Assembly (NCBI GenBank): GCA_014529385.2
Contig: CM043942.1
Span: 53,322,647 to 53,382,646, forward strand
Direction of reading: 5' to 3'
Source: Adiantum capillus-veneris
Lineage: Eukaryota > Streptophyta > Polypodiopsida > Polypodiales > Pteridaceae
Length of the DNA stretch: 60,000 nucleotides
Below the pieces are notes generated by a model, which worked only from the letters and a program-made list of their open reading frames with translations, searched no databases and was not told where the DNA came from. Both the position numbers and the translations under genes were made by a program. Positions 1 to 10,417 of this stretch are shown piece after piece. How positions within the stretch are numbered: the stretch's first letter is position 1; the number at the start of each line of letters is the position of its first letter.

Positions 1-2141
1 AACTTTAACTAGTTCTATTTATGTGTATGTTTTTTCACTATCGTGGATTTTTTCCTTCCACATCTATTCTCTATTACTCTCATAAATTAGACCACAAAAA
101 ATATTCATCTTTTTATGGTAGACTTATAATGAGAGATTTATTTTGACCCCTTTATATTTTTCCACCTATTTATTTATATTTGACATGTACATATTTTTTT
201 AGACCCCTCAATATTTGATTTTCTTAGTTGTACTATTCACTTTATCATGATCTCAACAATATCTTCAATTATAGACCTACCAAATAAGGTCAAGGGTATG
301 TGGCATGCAGGCATGCACCATGGGGAGCTCACTCTTGGAGGTATTCAAAAGGAATCATCCAAAGAAGAACTCACAAGGACCTTGTGCAATGGCAAAAATA
401 GTCGGTTTTGGTGAATTTTTGAAGATCACATGCTCCCTGAATTTGGAAAGGTGATACAAACAAAAGTTGTATCTCGTGAGCTGAACTTTCACCTCAAGTT
501 TTTTCACTTATTTTTTGAGCTACGAGCTGTGAGCTATGATTTTATGGTGGACCTCTCAGTTTGCCCATGCTATGCAGCCACACTCATTGCATCTGGTAAT
601 CTTTTCATTTTCACTAATCAACACTAACCCTCCTCCACTCCCAAACCTGCAACTCCAATGTTCTAATTCACCCTCTTCACCATTTCCACATATTCTCACA
701 CCTCACATAGACTTCATCTCCATTTCTACACCCTATGTGTCCCCTTTCACTTTACATATATGTATATTTACCTACTTCTTCAGCTTTGTAAAGAACTTCA
801 AAAAATAAAAGGGAAAATCAAGGATAACCTTGCAAATGAACTTTTATAATGAATTTTCCAAGGTTTGAAATATTAACATAGGTTCATCGACACGCGCTGC
901 TTCGGCATGCCGACTGCTTCTTCTTCCGGTGCTGTAAAGAGGTGAATGTCAACTTCTCCAAAGCTTCAATCTCTCTTTACAAGCTCATCCCTTCTGTAAC
1001 TTTCTCATCATATATCTCACCATTTGGTGAATGATTTTGTAAATATTATTTAGTGATAATTGCTAACTACTAACCACTAACCTTATTGTAAAATGCACCC
1101 TCTACTAGAGTAGGCACTCCCAAATTATTCACTCAATCCTCTCTCCTTTCATCCTCAATAATTCTCTTCCCTTGAGCCCACATCCATGTGACTCAAAGGA
1201 CAAGAGAGACCCACCCTCATTAAAAAAAACTAAAATATGCATAATCTTTTATTCCTTCAAATAAACTTGATTAGGCTTAATCCTAATCGGGGCTTCTAAA
1301 ACCTATAAATAGAGCCCTTCTCTCCCTTGTAAATTATCACATGATCACACTACACCACACCATTCTCAACACATAACACACCACTCTTCAATCCTAGTTG
1401 TGTAGAGTGTGTGCATTGTGAGTGCTCTATTCCATCACTACACATAGGTGCATGGAGAAGCTTGAAGTTAGTTATGCCACCTAGAGGAGTGGAGTGATAC
1501 TATACTGTACAATCACACTTGTAGCCTACTCTTGTCCATAAATAAGATTCATAGTTTTGAGTGCAATTGTATGCTGCAACTACGACTCTTCGCTCCAAAT
1601 TGACTTGATAAGTTGGCTCATCATGTGGTTGAAGGTATATTGTCCTTGAAGTTTGTTGTGCCATTTCATGCTTGGTGGTTTGAGGGCTTGTTGAATTGTT
1701 TGCCAAAACTTTCAATTGTAAGAGGGTGCTCGGTGAGAGGGCTCCCGTGACCCTAAGACAATTTGTGTATTGGCAACAAGATCAAGTTTTGTGTTGTCTC
1801 TCTATTTCTCATCAAGCTTTGTGTGCATCTAGTCTTTAAGGCTAAGAATGAGTTGCTCAAGTTAATTTGTGTGCTTTATCTCTCTCTGGCGTGGTGAATG
1901 TTTGTGTTTGGTGTGTGTGGCTATCTTGCATTCCCCTCTCTTTGTGCGTTTGAGTACAAGGAGATATCACGTGAGTCCTAGTTCGCATCTACAACTAGGT
2001 GGTGCCCCTTTTCTTGTTTGGTTTTGGGCTGTGGGTTGTTGTTGTCTCTGATTGTGCTTGCCCTAGCCCCAATTGAGCAGCATGGGAGCCTCGAAGGGTG
2101 TCTAGAGGCCACTCTTCTTGTTGCCGCCCCGGACCGCCTCA
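1..2141 (+). mobile_element. Family C long LTR, right-hand part (3' or solo LTR)
   Basis: This stretch aligns by eye with 33010-35176, the right part of a complete 2.6-kb LTR. Both share the same order of landmarks: AT-rich opening, a TATA element, a conserved 'gtaagagggt'-type block, a GTGGTGCCCC motif, and the terminal GGACCGCCTCA. The two copies diverge abruptly after that terminal CA, which fixes the LTR end at 2141. The left part lies outside the window, so the element could be a 3' LTR or a solo LTR. The copy is clearly diverged and lacks the long CT array seen in the 33-35 kb copy. Confidence 0.75.
1304..1310 (+). promoter_or_regulatory. TATA box of family C LTR
   Basis: The motif CCTATAAATAG lies about 830 bp before the LTR end. 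The equivalent place in the 33-35 kb copy holds GCTATAAAAGG (about 34263). This is a probable Pol II core promoter of the retrotransposon, inferred from motif and position. Confidence 0.5.
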
Positions 2142-2189
2142 GTAGATATATACAAAAATTGATTTACATTTGAGATTGTTGAGCTGTTT

Positions 2190-2712
2190 GTTGATGGTTG
2201 TGTTGTGCGTTCCACACACTCCATTAGAAATAGCTTATAAAATTTACAATTTTAGATTAAGTTTTTCTGTCATATGTGTTACATAGAAACACAAGCGTTA
2301 CCACTCGTTATATTAAAAGTGAAGAGATGCATATTTTCATGCCCTCTTCATCTTAATGTGACACACTGGTTACTCGTGTGTTTCATATTCTAAAAGAGCA
2401 TCATTTTTCATCAGTAAATGACTTGGTGTTGTTTTGGACGTAAATACATACGATAGGTAACTTACATCTGCAATTGTTAATTTATTTGGCTGATAGTTGT
2501 GTTGTGAGTTCCACACACTTTATCAGGGATTAGATTGATAAAAAATATCAATCTATTTTACAACAACATCCAACACTTGTGCTGAGAATATCTCACACTA
2601 GTTGAGTTGTTCACATGTACGATTTTCCAACCCGTTAGATGTAATTTCTTTCACAATCTCACACGTCTGCACATAGCAGGGTCCAGTTCTTGTGCTGAGA
2701 GCATCTCACACT
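2190..2712. repeat. Left cluster of short hairpins
   Basis: Several inverted repeats are visible: ACACAC (2361-2366) with GTGTGT (2376-2381); TGAGA (2583-2587) with TCTCA (2591-2595); TGAGA (2696-2700) with TCTCA (2704-2708); and two imperfect copies of a GTTGTGTTGTG...TTCCACACAC block near 2198-2220 and 2498-2522. The last two types carry flanking GTGC and CAC. They resemble the hairpins at 6697-7513 on the other side of the two genes. The rest of the interval is AT-rich with no gene visible. Confidence 0.5.
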
Positions 2713-2834
2713 CCTGGCTTGTTTCTCTCTCTCTCTCTCTCTACTTTAATTTTCATGGTCGATTCGCACAATGTTTTTTGTAATTATAAGATTTTCTTTT
2801 TAATTTACAATAATTTAATATTGTCTAATATTAA

Positions 2835-2951
2835 ATATAGGGTTAACACTCATTATATAATAACTATGTTACTATGGTGTACAATCTTTTAATATATATA
2901 GGGTTAACACTCATTATATAATAACTATGTTACTATGGTGTACAATCTTTT
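2835..2951. repeat. 61-bp tandem duplication
   Basis: A block starting ATATAGGGTTAACACTC and ending GTGTACAATCTTTT occurs twice, with the GGGTTAACAC core at 2840 and 2901, an offset of 61 bp. The copies are essentially identical, so the duplication is recent. It lies just upstream of the start of the unknown plus-strand gene. Confidence 0.85.
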
Positions 2952-2987
2952 CGTAAGATTCTTAATTTATAATTTTGTCATACAGAT

Positions 2988-4106
2988 ATGGCAGATACGA
3001 AGCTAGCGAAACATCAACGAAATTTCGTCCCTGAAGTGATTATGAGACACTTCCATTACACGTCAGAGACAGAGATTAGGCGTTGTTTAAACCTTGTCGC
3101 TCTGGAGCATTTTATCAGCTTACAGAGACTCTAACCAAGTCTGTGTTTGAGCAGCTCCAGGCAGAGTTTGCACCAGCTATTTTTGACATAGCCCTCCTGA
3201 CATCAGGTGCTTTAGTAAACATGGTCAAACAAACCATTGGATAGATCATCAAAACCTTTCAAGAACTAAAAAATCTTGCAATTACTTCCTTGCCAAACAT
3301 AGCTGAGCGCATACATCTTGTGCAACAGCTGTACACGGAGTTCAAGAGCAAGGAAAAGTTAGAAAGAGCAGCAAAGCGTGCAAGAGTGGAAGCCAGCTCT
3401 TCTGAAGCTGCTGTTGAACCAGAAATCATTCTTAGAACAAAGCCTACAATGTCATCCGTTGCTACATTAGACCTCTCTCAGCTACCACCTATTTTACACC
3501 TTTTACTCGACACAGCCGTCTTCAATATCCAAGCAAATAAGTGGCAATGCAAAAGATACAGCTCCGTTAAAGCTCTCTGATTTGAAACATAAAGGACTGG
3601 CACGTGTATTGCTGCAAAGGTTTATACGACAAGAGAGATGCCTACCAAACAACAACCAAGTAGCAATTTACTTTATCTAGCAATGCTATGTTCGATATGT
3701 TTTGCTGAAGAGAGTGGATTGGTCAGATTGTCCAGGCACCGCTGGTGTTGGACGTGGACGCATTGCAGAAAAGGTGGCAGCAGGTAGTGCAAATAATCCA
3801 ATGCCTCCTCGCAAGCGTCCTATTGTTTTACTTCCTGAAGAGACAGAAACACTGACTGAATTAGCCAGCCAAGGACAAGACCTTGCCAGCCAAGGAGAAA
3901 CATCGGACATGCTTCGTGGTCATATTCTTGAGCTTGAAATAAAGTTAAGTGATGCACAAGCAAAGCTTCAACGATATGAATCGTTGTATGGACCTTTGCC
4001 AGATGATACTACCACTTGGCATAAAGATGTTGCTCAACCATCCCCTGAGCTAGGAATTATAGATTTTACCATAGACGAACTTATAGCAAATCTATCAAAC
4101 TCATAA
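2988..4106 (+). pseudogene. Unrecognised broken gene convergent with hAT transposase
   Basis: An ATG at 2988 opens a reading frame (start MADTKLAKHQ) that can be followed across about 373 codons to a TAA at 4104-4106. It is broken by frameshifts near 3105 and 3545 and by in-frame stops at 3242-3244 and 3678-3680. The middle part is Glu/Lys/Arg-rich (KSKEKLERAAKRARVEASSS). The C-terminal third contains a probable short coiled coil (LELEIKLSDAQAKLQRYESL) and an acidic tail. I recognise no catalytic motif. Its convergent position next to the hAT transposase and inside the hairpin clusters suggests a second transposon gene, for example a DNA-binding accessory protein, but that is inference. A captured host gene fragment is an alternative. 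Confidence 0.5.
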
Positions 4107-4271
4107 GTCACTCAGAAGCTTTTTGTAATCTCAAAATTATATCAAACTCTTTTTGATTGAGTAATTTCCCAGAACCTTGTTGTGATTTCAAACCTACATC
4201 GACTTTATGTAATTTTTATTTGACAAGATATTATTGGCAGTTTATATTTGAGTGTGAGTGAATATGTGCGT

Positions 4272-4386
<115 letters not shown>

Positions 4387-4570
4387 TTTGATGTGAACGA
4401 CAACGAGATAACACTTTCTTTCATCATATACAAAAACTTGTTGAGTAAGTATTAAAATGGTACTCTCACAAATCATCTCTATCTTCAAAAACTGCAACCA
4501 TATCATCTACTTCATCCATATCTGAGCATTCTGAAACTATCTCCCATTCCATATCATCATCATCATCAAC

Positions 4571-6526
4571 TTATGCAAAAATAGCTTCATGCGTTTGGAA
4601 GACTCTATATTGCTTTTGAGCGGCTCTAGTTGCAATGTTTTGAGGCTTATAAATAAGTCTCATATTGCAAAAAACATACACCAAATCAATAGCCCGTTTA
4701 GTATGAAGTCTGTTTCACTTTTTAGTGTGGACAAAGTCGAATGCTGACCAGTTTCGCTCACAACTTCCACTTGATGCAGCTACTGATAAAACTCTAACTG
4801 CAATGTGTTGCAACTCCACTTTCTCTCCACCATACTCCTTCCACCATAAAGGTGCACTTGTTTTGCCAATGGCATCTATATGCCACGGATCCTGAAACAT
4901 ACCAGTTTTGTTGGCATAATCTACTCGCTGATGAAAAGCTGTTTTTCCATCTTCGTGCCCTAAGAGTTGGGAGCACACTGTTTTGAAGTCGGACATAACT
5001 TCTTTGTTGGCAGATTGCCGATGAATTTGAAACTTAGGATCCAATACAAAAGCCGCACCATGGAATGGCGTATGCAACTGCACCCAACGCTTGTTAACAA
5101 TTGTAATCATGGTAGCTTTATCCTTTGCACCAAAACTGACATTTTCTCTTAGCTTGCGTATAGCCTCTGACATATACCAGTAGAGCCGACCAAAAATAAA
5201 AGAATCTGTGTCAACTGCTCTCAAAAGATCTACAAATGGCTTTGACACAGTTACTATTCTTTCTACATTACGCCAAAAGACTGGCAAGTTTACTATTTGC
5301 GCACATTGACCAACTGCTTCCTGATAACTTGGATACTTGCTGAGCCATCCATCCCATCTTCTGTCTGCTAAGGTTTCCATCAATGCAGGCTTCAACTCTT
5401 GCAAAGCAGCAAGAACATAGTATGCCGTAGCAAACCTTGTCGTGCAAAATATTTGCAAAGCTTTATTTGGTGACTTGGTTCGAAAAAGAGCATACGAAAA
5501 TTGATGCTCTCTAATGAATTTCACCACATGATTTGCATCCAATAAAGTTTGCTTCACACATGCCATTTTACCAATATCTTTTAAAAGCAAATTTAAAGTG
5601 TGAGCTGCACATGGTACCCAAGAAATCTCGGAATACTTGACTTGAATAGCTCTTCTTGCTCCTTTGTAGTTGGCCGCATTATTTGTGACAATAGCAGTCA
5701 CATTCTTTGGTCCACCTGCCTTTGGAATTGCACGCTCATACACCCCTGCTAGGTAGGTGATAGTCTTCTCTTTCAATGAGTTGTCAATTGCTTCCACGAA
5801 CATAGCCCCTCTAGGGTTAATAAGCATTACATTGATTAAAGGTTTTTTGTGACAGTTCGTCCATCCATCCAATGCTATGGTGTATCCATATGCTGGAACA
5901 AACTCTAGAACTGTGCGTTTGAGAATGGCTTCAGTACTATCTTTGACTTTATCAAGATATTCAGTTCGCATCTTGTTATAGTCAGGAAGCACAAATCCTT
6001 TTTTGGATGTACTCATCAAAGCATCTTGAAATATTGGATTGCGCATAGCATTGAACGATATGCCATACGCAACAAATTCTTGTGTCCATTTTAAATGCAA
6101 CTCAAGAAACCATTGTTTACCTAATGCTTCAGGCATTCTCTGTCCATTGGATGACGCTCTGCCGAATTTGCTTGTGCTAGGAACTCCTCTTGATGTAGAA
6201 GCATGTCCATGAAGAGGGTTCAATTGAGAACTTTGATCGTTTACTTGAGTGGTACACACCTCTTCTATTGCCTCATTGCATACAGATGGTTCAATATTCG
6301 CATGAATATCTTTAGAAACATCACCTTTATGTTTAGATGCAAGAATCAACTTTACTTTGCGAGAATACATGGCAAATTTTTCATGAATATCTTTTGGTGG
6401 TGCCCCACACTTTTCAACATTGCCAGGGACTTTAAATAAATGCTCTTTAATTCTGGTTGCATTACCACTAAACTCGTGGCCAGCTTTCAACTCATGCACA
6501 TAACTCCACTCTTGTCCTTTCACCAT
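4571..6526 (-). pseudogene. hAT-family transposase (DUF659 type), broken near C terminus
   Basis: The frame is open from an ATG at 6526-6524 down to a TGA at 4717-4715, about 603 codons. In order it shows a BED-like N-terminal segment (FSGNATRIKEHLF, first Cys pair not visible), a DUF659 block (YGYTIALDGWTNCHKKPLIN ... SWVPCAAHTLNLLLKDIG) and the C-terminal hAT dimerisation block (SSGSCERNWSAFDFVHTKK). The last block is cut by the TGA; reading on gives NRLHTKRAIDLVYVFCNMRL, the usual continuation of this domain, to a stop at 4571. A second defect is VTNNAANY at about 5681, where this family normally has an Asp (T-D-N), so a catalytic acid is lost. The enzyme would have cut and pasted hAT elements. 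It is almost certainly inactive now. Assignment to hAT is firm. Confidence 0.88.
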
Positions 6527-6696
6527 GATGCACAAAAGAAATTTGCTAGTAAAAACAAAGTCAATGATCATTTTCATAATCAAAATCCATTAAAACATTA
6601 AATTAATTTAACTAACAATGATTGAACGAAATTAAAATAATTAAAAACAATGATTGAACAAAAATACAATACCATTGGATTACATATAAATTGCAT

Positions 6697-7513
6697 CGAT
6701 TTATCTAAAGTGCAAGCTTGTAGCTTTAACACATTACGATAATCAATAATTACAATTAAATCAAGTATTAAAATGATTATCATTATAAATTGCTATACAT
6801 ACAAGAGCTATAAGTGACATTTTTAAATGTCAAAATGATAATCACTTACAATACTTGATAATTATCGTATCTATGTAAAGTGCGAACAAAAAGTTCTTAC
6901 ACTTTACCATAGATTTTTAAGCGATTATCTATCTACAATGCGAACATGTGTATGCTCTCACAGAGTACGGTAGATTTTGCAGTCCAAATAAAGATAAGAG
7001 CTAGAATATCAATATTTTTGGACATGTTTTTCCTAAATTTTTACTCTAGTGAGAGCATAGCAGTGTGAATAGCTCTACACAAAACGTAAAATTATAATTT
7101 TGTTTCATTATATTCATTTTGAAGTGAGAGAAAATCTCTACACATCAAAATCGAACATTAAATTACATAAAATTAATTTTTATGTAATTATATTTTTAAA
7201 CTAATTATCTCATGTGAGAGTACACTCTACACACAACGATAATATCTTACTTTTTTTTTAGTAGTCACTTTCAAGTGTCAATTAATTGAACACATTGACA
7301 AGTGATTCTTATAATTACAGTTTGTATCAGGTGAGAGATTAAACTCTTCACAAAATACAAACTTTCAACTATTTACTAAGTTTTTCAAAACAAATTCATA
7401 TATTTGAATCACAAAACTTAAAATTCTATTGAATTTTATTTTTTATTAAATTCAAATTGTTTTATTTTTTCACAAATTACTTTTTTGATCGTTTGGTGAG
7501 AGTACTCACATGG
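6697..7513. repeat. Right cluster of short hairpins upstream of hAT gene
   Basis: An AT-rich kilobase upstream of the transposase carries a series of short inverted repeats: GTGAGAG at 7049 pairing with GCTCTACAC at 7072; GTGAGAGA at 7124 with TCTCTACAC at 7135; GTGAGAGT at 7214 with ACTCTACAC at 7224; GTGAGAG at 7331 with CTCTTCAC at 7344; and GTGAGAGTACTCAC at 7496. Larger, looser palindromes built on AAAGTGCGAACA...TTACACTTTACC lie near 6870-6910 and 6697-6745. Spacing is about 75-165 bp. No gene is visible here. The likely role is transposase binding sites or the subterminal region of the element. Confidence 0.6.
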
Positions 7514-7633
7514 AAAACACTGACTGTGAAAGCTGGTGTGAGGCCTGTCGCGTGCTGCTATATATACTAACATATTTGATCATTATAATTTTTGATCGAA
7601 AATAATTTCGATTGAAAAATTAAGAAGTTATAC

Positions 7634-7676
7634 GATTAGCCGTTTATGCTAATGTGGCACAATATAATACAGCCGT
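7634..7676. repeat. Left half of a ~50-bp tandem repeat split by element A
   Basis: The block starting GATTAGCCGTTTATGC and ending ATACAGCCGT is matched by GATTAGCCGTGTATGCC...ATACGGCCGT at 16010-16047, just right of element A. Removing A and one copy of CCGT places the two as adjacent direct repeats, so A landed inside a tandem repeat. Confidence 0.7.
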
Positions 7677-8815
7677 TGTCAGGAGTTTTTTGGAGCAAGG
7701 GATTGCGCATATGTACATATACATGCATGGTGCATCAAATAAAGGATTGTCCATTTTCCTTAGCCAGGTGGTTATGTGGGGCCCACACGTGTACAGGTAG
7801 GACAGCATGTACATAGTGCAACGATTTTCACTATTACCAGTACCAGTGTGTTTTTTATACAATAATGAGAAGTTGGTAGCGCGTAAAACTTCTCGAGGAA
7901 GCTATCCACGGGCCGACGACGTGAGGTCAGCAGGTGCGTCAGATGGCATCTAGTGGCGTCAGGAGGGCGAACGAGGTCAATATTTGCACGCAGATGAGGA
8001 CGGACACAACGTGGGTGTTTTCTGGTGAGAGTTATGCAGAAAGGTCATCATTAGGACCAATTTTTGGGGCCACTTCACGTGGTGGCGAGATGCATTATTG
8101 GAAAAAAGCTGAGTGCCAGGTGTGCGAATGATGCAAAAAGGTGACAACTATGCACTGCGAGGTCAGTTTTTGGCCTGTTCGGGGTCCGTTTGAGGTCATC
8201 TAAAAGGCCAAGGGTGCCCAACTAATAAAGCTAAGTGTGGGAACTGAAAAAACAGAGAGAAGACCAGAAAAAATGTGGAGAAGAGAGGAGGAACAGCCGC
8301 AGGTGTGTTTTTGCCCATTTTGGAGCCTGTTTTGGCCGTAAACTGCTCATCCGAGGTCAGATTTGAGCACTTTGAAATTGTAGACTGGGGTTTTGGGCCA
8401 TTCCGGACGCGATGGCGCTGTCCATTTTGCCAAATTCCTCACTCTTTTCCTGCTGTTTTTCTGTGTAAGTTTCTCCTATGAGCGAAGTTTCTGCTCCAGT
8501 TTGTGATTGTATCTGGTATCTTTTACCCATATTGTGTGAGCTATTTGCCCCATTGGTGTTGGCCCAAGCTCATTTGTATCTAAACATCAGAAATTCTCCT
8601 CTGTTGAGCTGAGTTTTTTGAGTGTGTGTGTGTGTGTGTGTGTGTGGAGTGGGCAAGTGGATAGTCTCTCTCCTCTCACTCCAGAGGTGTGTTCCCTGTC
8701 TCGGCCAGGTGTGTTGTGTAAGCCGAGTGGTGCCCCATAGTGTGTGTGTGTATCTTCCCAAGTGTGTGTGTCGGGTCGTTATAGAGGCGCTGTGTGTGTT
8801 TTCATCCCGCTCACA
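7677..8815 (+). repeat. 5' LTR of element A
   Basis: It starts TGTCAGGAGTTTTTTGG and ends CCCGCTCACA, and is repeated at 14916-15994 and in both LTRs of element B. It contains AATAAA motifs at 7738-7743 and 8224-8229 (possible polyadenylation signals), a GT array (8624-8646) and a GTGGTGCCCC motif (8727-8736). No clear TATA box is seen. Confidence 0.92.
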
Positions 8816-8821
8816 TTCTTT

Positions 8822-8844
8822 TGGCGCCCCCACGGAGGATCTTC
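8822..8844 (+). promoter_or_regulatory. Primer-binding site of element A
   Basis: TGGCGCC begins six bases after the LTR end and is followed by CCCACGGAGGATC. TGGCGCC is the usual start of primer sites in plant Tat/Athila elements. The match to a particular tRNA beyond these bases is imperfect. Copy B has TGGCGTCC at the same place (44379). Confidence 0.6.
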
Positions 8845-8860
8845 TTCGAGTACCTTCTGC

Positions 8861-8945
8861 TTCGAGCTTCGAGCTTCGAGCTTCGGGATTACAGATTACA
8901 GATTACAGGTTACAGGTTGCAGGTTGCAGATTACAGGTTACAGGG
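8861..8945. repeat. 7-bp minisatellite after the primer site (A)
   Basis: Three GAGCTTC-type units are followed by eight 7-bp units of (A/G)TT(A/G)CAG. Copy B has a much shorter and more degenerate version at 44410-44475, so the array length varies between copies. It lies in the untranslated leader. Confidence 0.85.
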
Positions 8946-9574
8946 ACATGTACAAGTACAGGTGATTCACACAGGTACAGGTAGCTGGAGTACAGTGATA
9001 TACTAGCAGTGATGTCACTTGCAGTTGTTGTGGGAATGCATCACTTGGCGCCTATTTGAGCGCATTGTCTGCTGGATTGTACGTTACTTGTGGAAACTGC
9101 CATTGTACGCATTTGTGGAGCCATACTTGGTTGTATTTGGCAGTCCCAGCCATTTCTGAGACTTGGTCTGGAAGATAGTCATTTCTGAGACTTGCTATAT
9201 GCGATTTGCATTAGCCTTCGTGTGAGGGTCGATAGCGTGAGGTTTTTATTGAGCTGGGGGATTCTCAAATGTGGAGATCCTTTCGGTGATACAGGTAGCT
9301 GGAGCACCCTTTTTGTGACCTCGCCATAGGCTATGTACTAGTGAGTCCTACTTGATGCTTGGGTTCTATTGTTGACAATTTATGCATATATATACAGTCT
9401 ATATTTTGGGTTCCTACTGCTCTACTTCTGGGGAAACTCTGTCGAAATTTTCCCAAGTTATGATGGCTGGTCTTTTGGTATTTTGATCCATTTATGCTGT
9501 TATGCTGCTGAAATTCTGGCAAAATCAGAGGTTGAGTCAGGTGTGCCTTCTTGGGAGCTTCATGGTTGGCTTTA
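8946..9574 (+). other. Untranslated leader of element A
   Basis: No gene or RNA motif is recognised here. The sequence is conserved with element B (44476-45104) but with several small indels, unlike the ORF that follows it. Confidence 0.6.
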
Positions 9575-9793
9575 ATGGATGATCAAAATGGCCCTCAGTT
9601 CACTCCTTTTCATTTAACTCAAAGAATTCAGATTAATGTTCATGTGTCCAGGAAGATCTTTTTCCAGCAGCGCATAGTCTTTATGTTTGGGCCAAGAAGA
9701 TTGAGAGAGATCCTGGAATGTCCTTTGCCTGTTGTAATTCCGATGATCAACTATGAAAACTCATTTGATGTGCATGTGTTTGTTCTCATCTAA
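9575..9793 (+). CDS. Conserved 72-codon ORF upstream of gag (copy A)
   Basis: The ATG at 9575 starts a 72-codon frame (MDDQNGPQFTPFHLTQRIQI...) ending in TAA at 9791-9793, about 85 bp before the gag ATG. The same frame, same length and same start and stop occur in copy B (45105-45323). I compared the two by hand. They differ at 18 codons, of which 13 are silent and 5 change the residue, with no indels, although gag and pol nearby are riddled with indels. That is the pattern of a translated protein kept by selection in the parent elements. Composition is basic-hydrophobic with an RKIFFQQ...RRLREILECPLP core and no recognised domain or signal peptide. It could be a small accessory protein or a regulatory upstream ORF. 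Function unknown. Confidence 0.55.
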   Translation: MDDQNGPQFTPFHLTQRIQINVHVSRKIFFQQRIVFMFGPRRLREILECPLPVVIPMINYENSFDVHVFVLI

Positions 9794-9877
9794 AGCTGAG
9801 CTCCATTGAAGTTTCTGGGGATTGGGTAGTGAAAAGTTTTGGGTTCTTGCACGTGTGTTTGAAGGGGTTCTCTAACC

Positions 9878-10417
9878 ATGGCTTTCTCTTATCCGGAGTT
9901 TCATTGAAGAAGTGATGAAGATGTGGAGGACTTTTTGGAAAAGATGGAGGTTGCCTGCATTAGCAACCAGATTCATGACCCTACGCAAATGTTACGCCTT
10001 CTCCAAATTTGTTTGAAGAGTGATGCACGAGCTTGGTCCAAAGCATTTGAAGAGGAGTTGTGTATGGCTAATCCACCTATAAGATTGAGTTGGGACAATC
10101 TAAGGCATGGATTGGAAGTGGAGTTTGTGAAGATAGAAGATCCTGACAAAGTGTGGCAAGAAGTACAGGCTTTGGTACAAAAGGAAGGTGAGCCAGTAGA
10201 TGTGTACATACGAAAGTTTTCATTGGCATGGGAGCGAATGTGCAAGGCTTTAGCACCACAAGTACCCCCGCCTGACATGATGAAGAAGGACAGGTTCTTG
10301 GCTGGTCTTTGGGAGAATATACGTTGGAGAGTAGAGCTAAAGAAGCCTAGGACATATGAAGATGCACTAGAGGTAGCAAGGAACAAAGAGTGGAAGCTGA
10401 GAAAAATGAGCAGTTAG
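9878..10417 (+). pseudogene. gag: gag capsid region, element A
   Basis: The ATG at 9878 (MAFSYPEFH) matches MHFSYPEFHGRSDEDVEDFL of copy B. It is stopped at once by TGA where B has GGA. Downstream the frame reads EDFLEKMEVACISNQI ... YIRKFSLAWERMCKAL ... MMKKDRFLAGLWENIRW, the usual retrotransposon gag capsid pattern with W-x7-F and RF-x-GL motifs. A one-base deletion around 10410, relative to B, shifts the frame into the nucleocapsid part. The product would form the cytoplasmic virus-like particle. It is not translatable as one protein now. Confidence 0.85.

Noticed and set aside
430-808. Short plus-strand frames in the first LTR
   Set aside because: They are not conserved in frame with the copy at 33445-33775 and lie in LTR sequence.
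3702-4106. Independent intact 134-codon gene
   Set aside because: It is the 3' end of a longer broken frame starting at 2988; the upstream codons connect in phase through one stop.
8570-9006. Overlapping frames rich in Cys/Val/Ser/Thr in LTR and leader of A
   Set aside because: They arise from GT repeats and the 7-bp minisatellite, and differ between A and B.
9331-9522. Minus-strand 63-codon frame in the leader of element A
   Set aside because: No equivalent frame of similar length is kept in element B.
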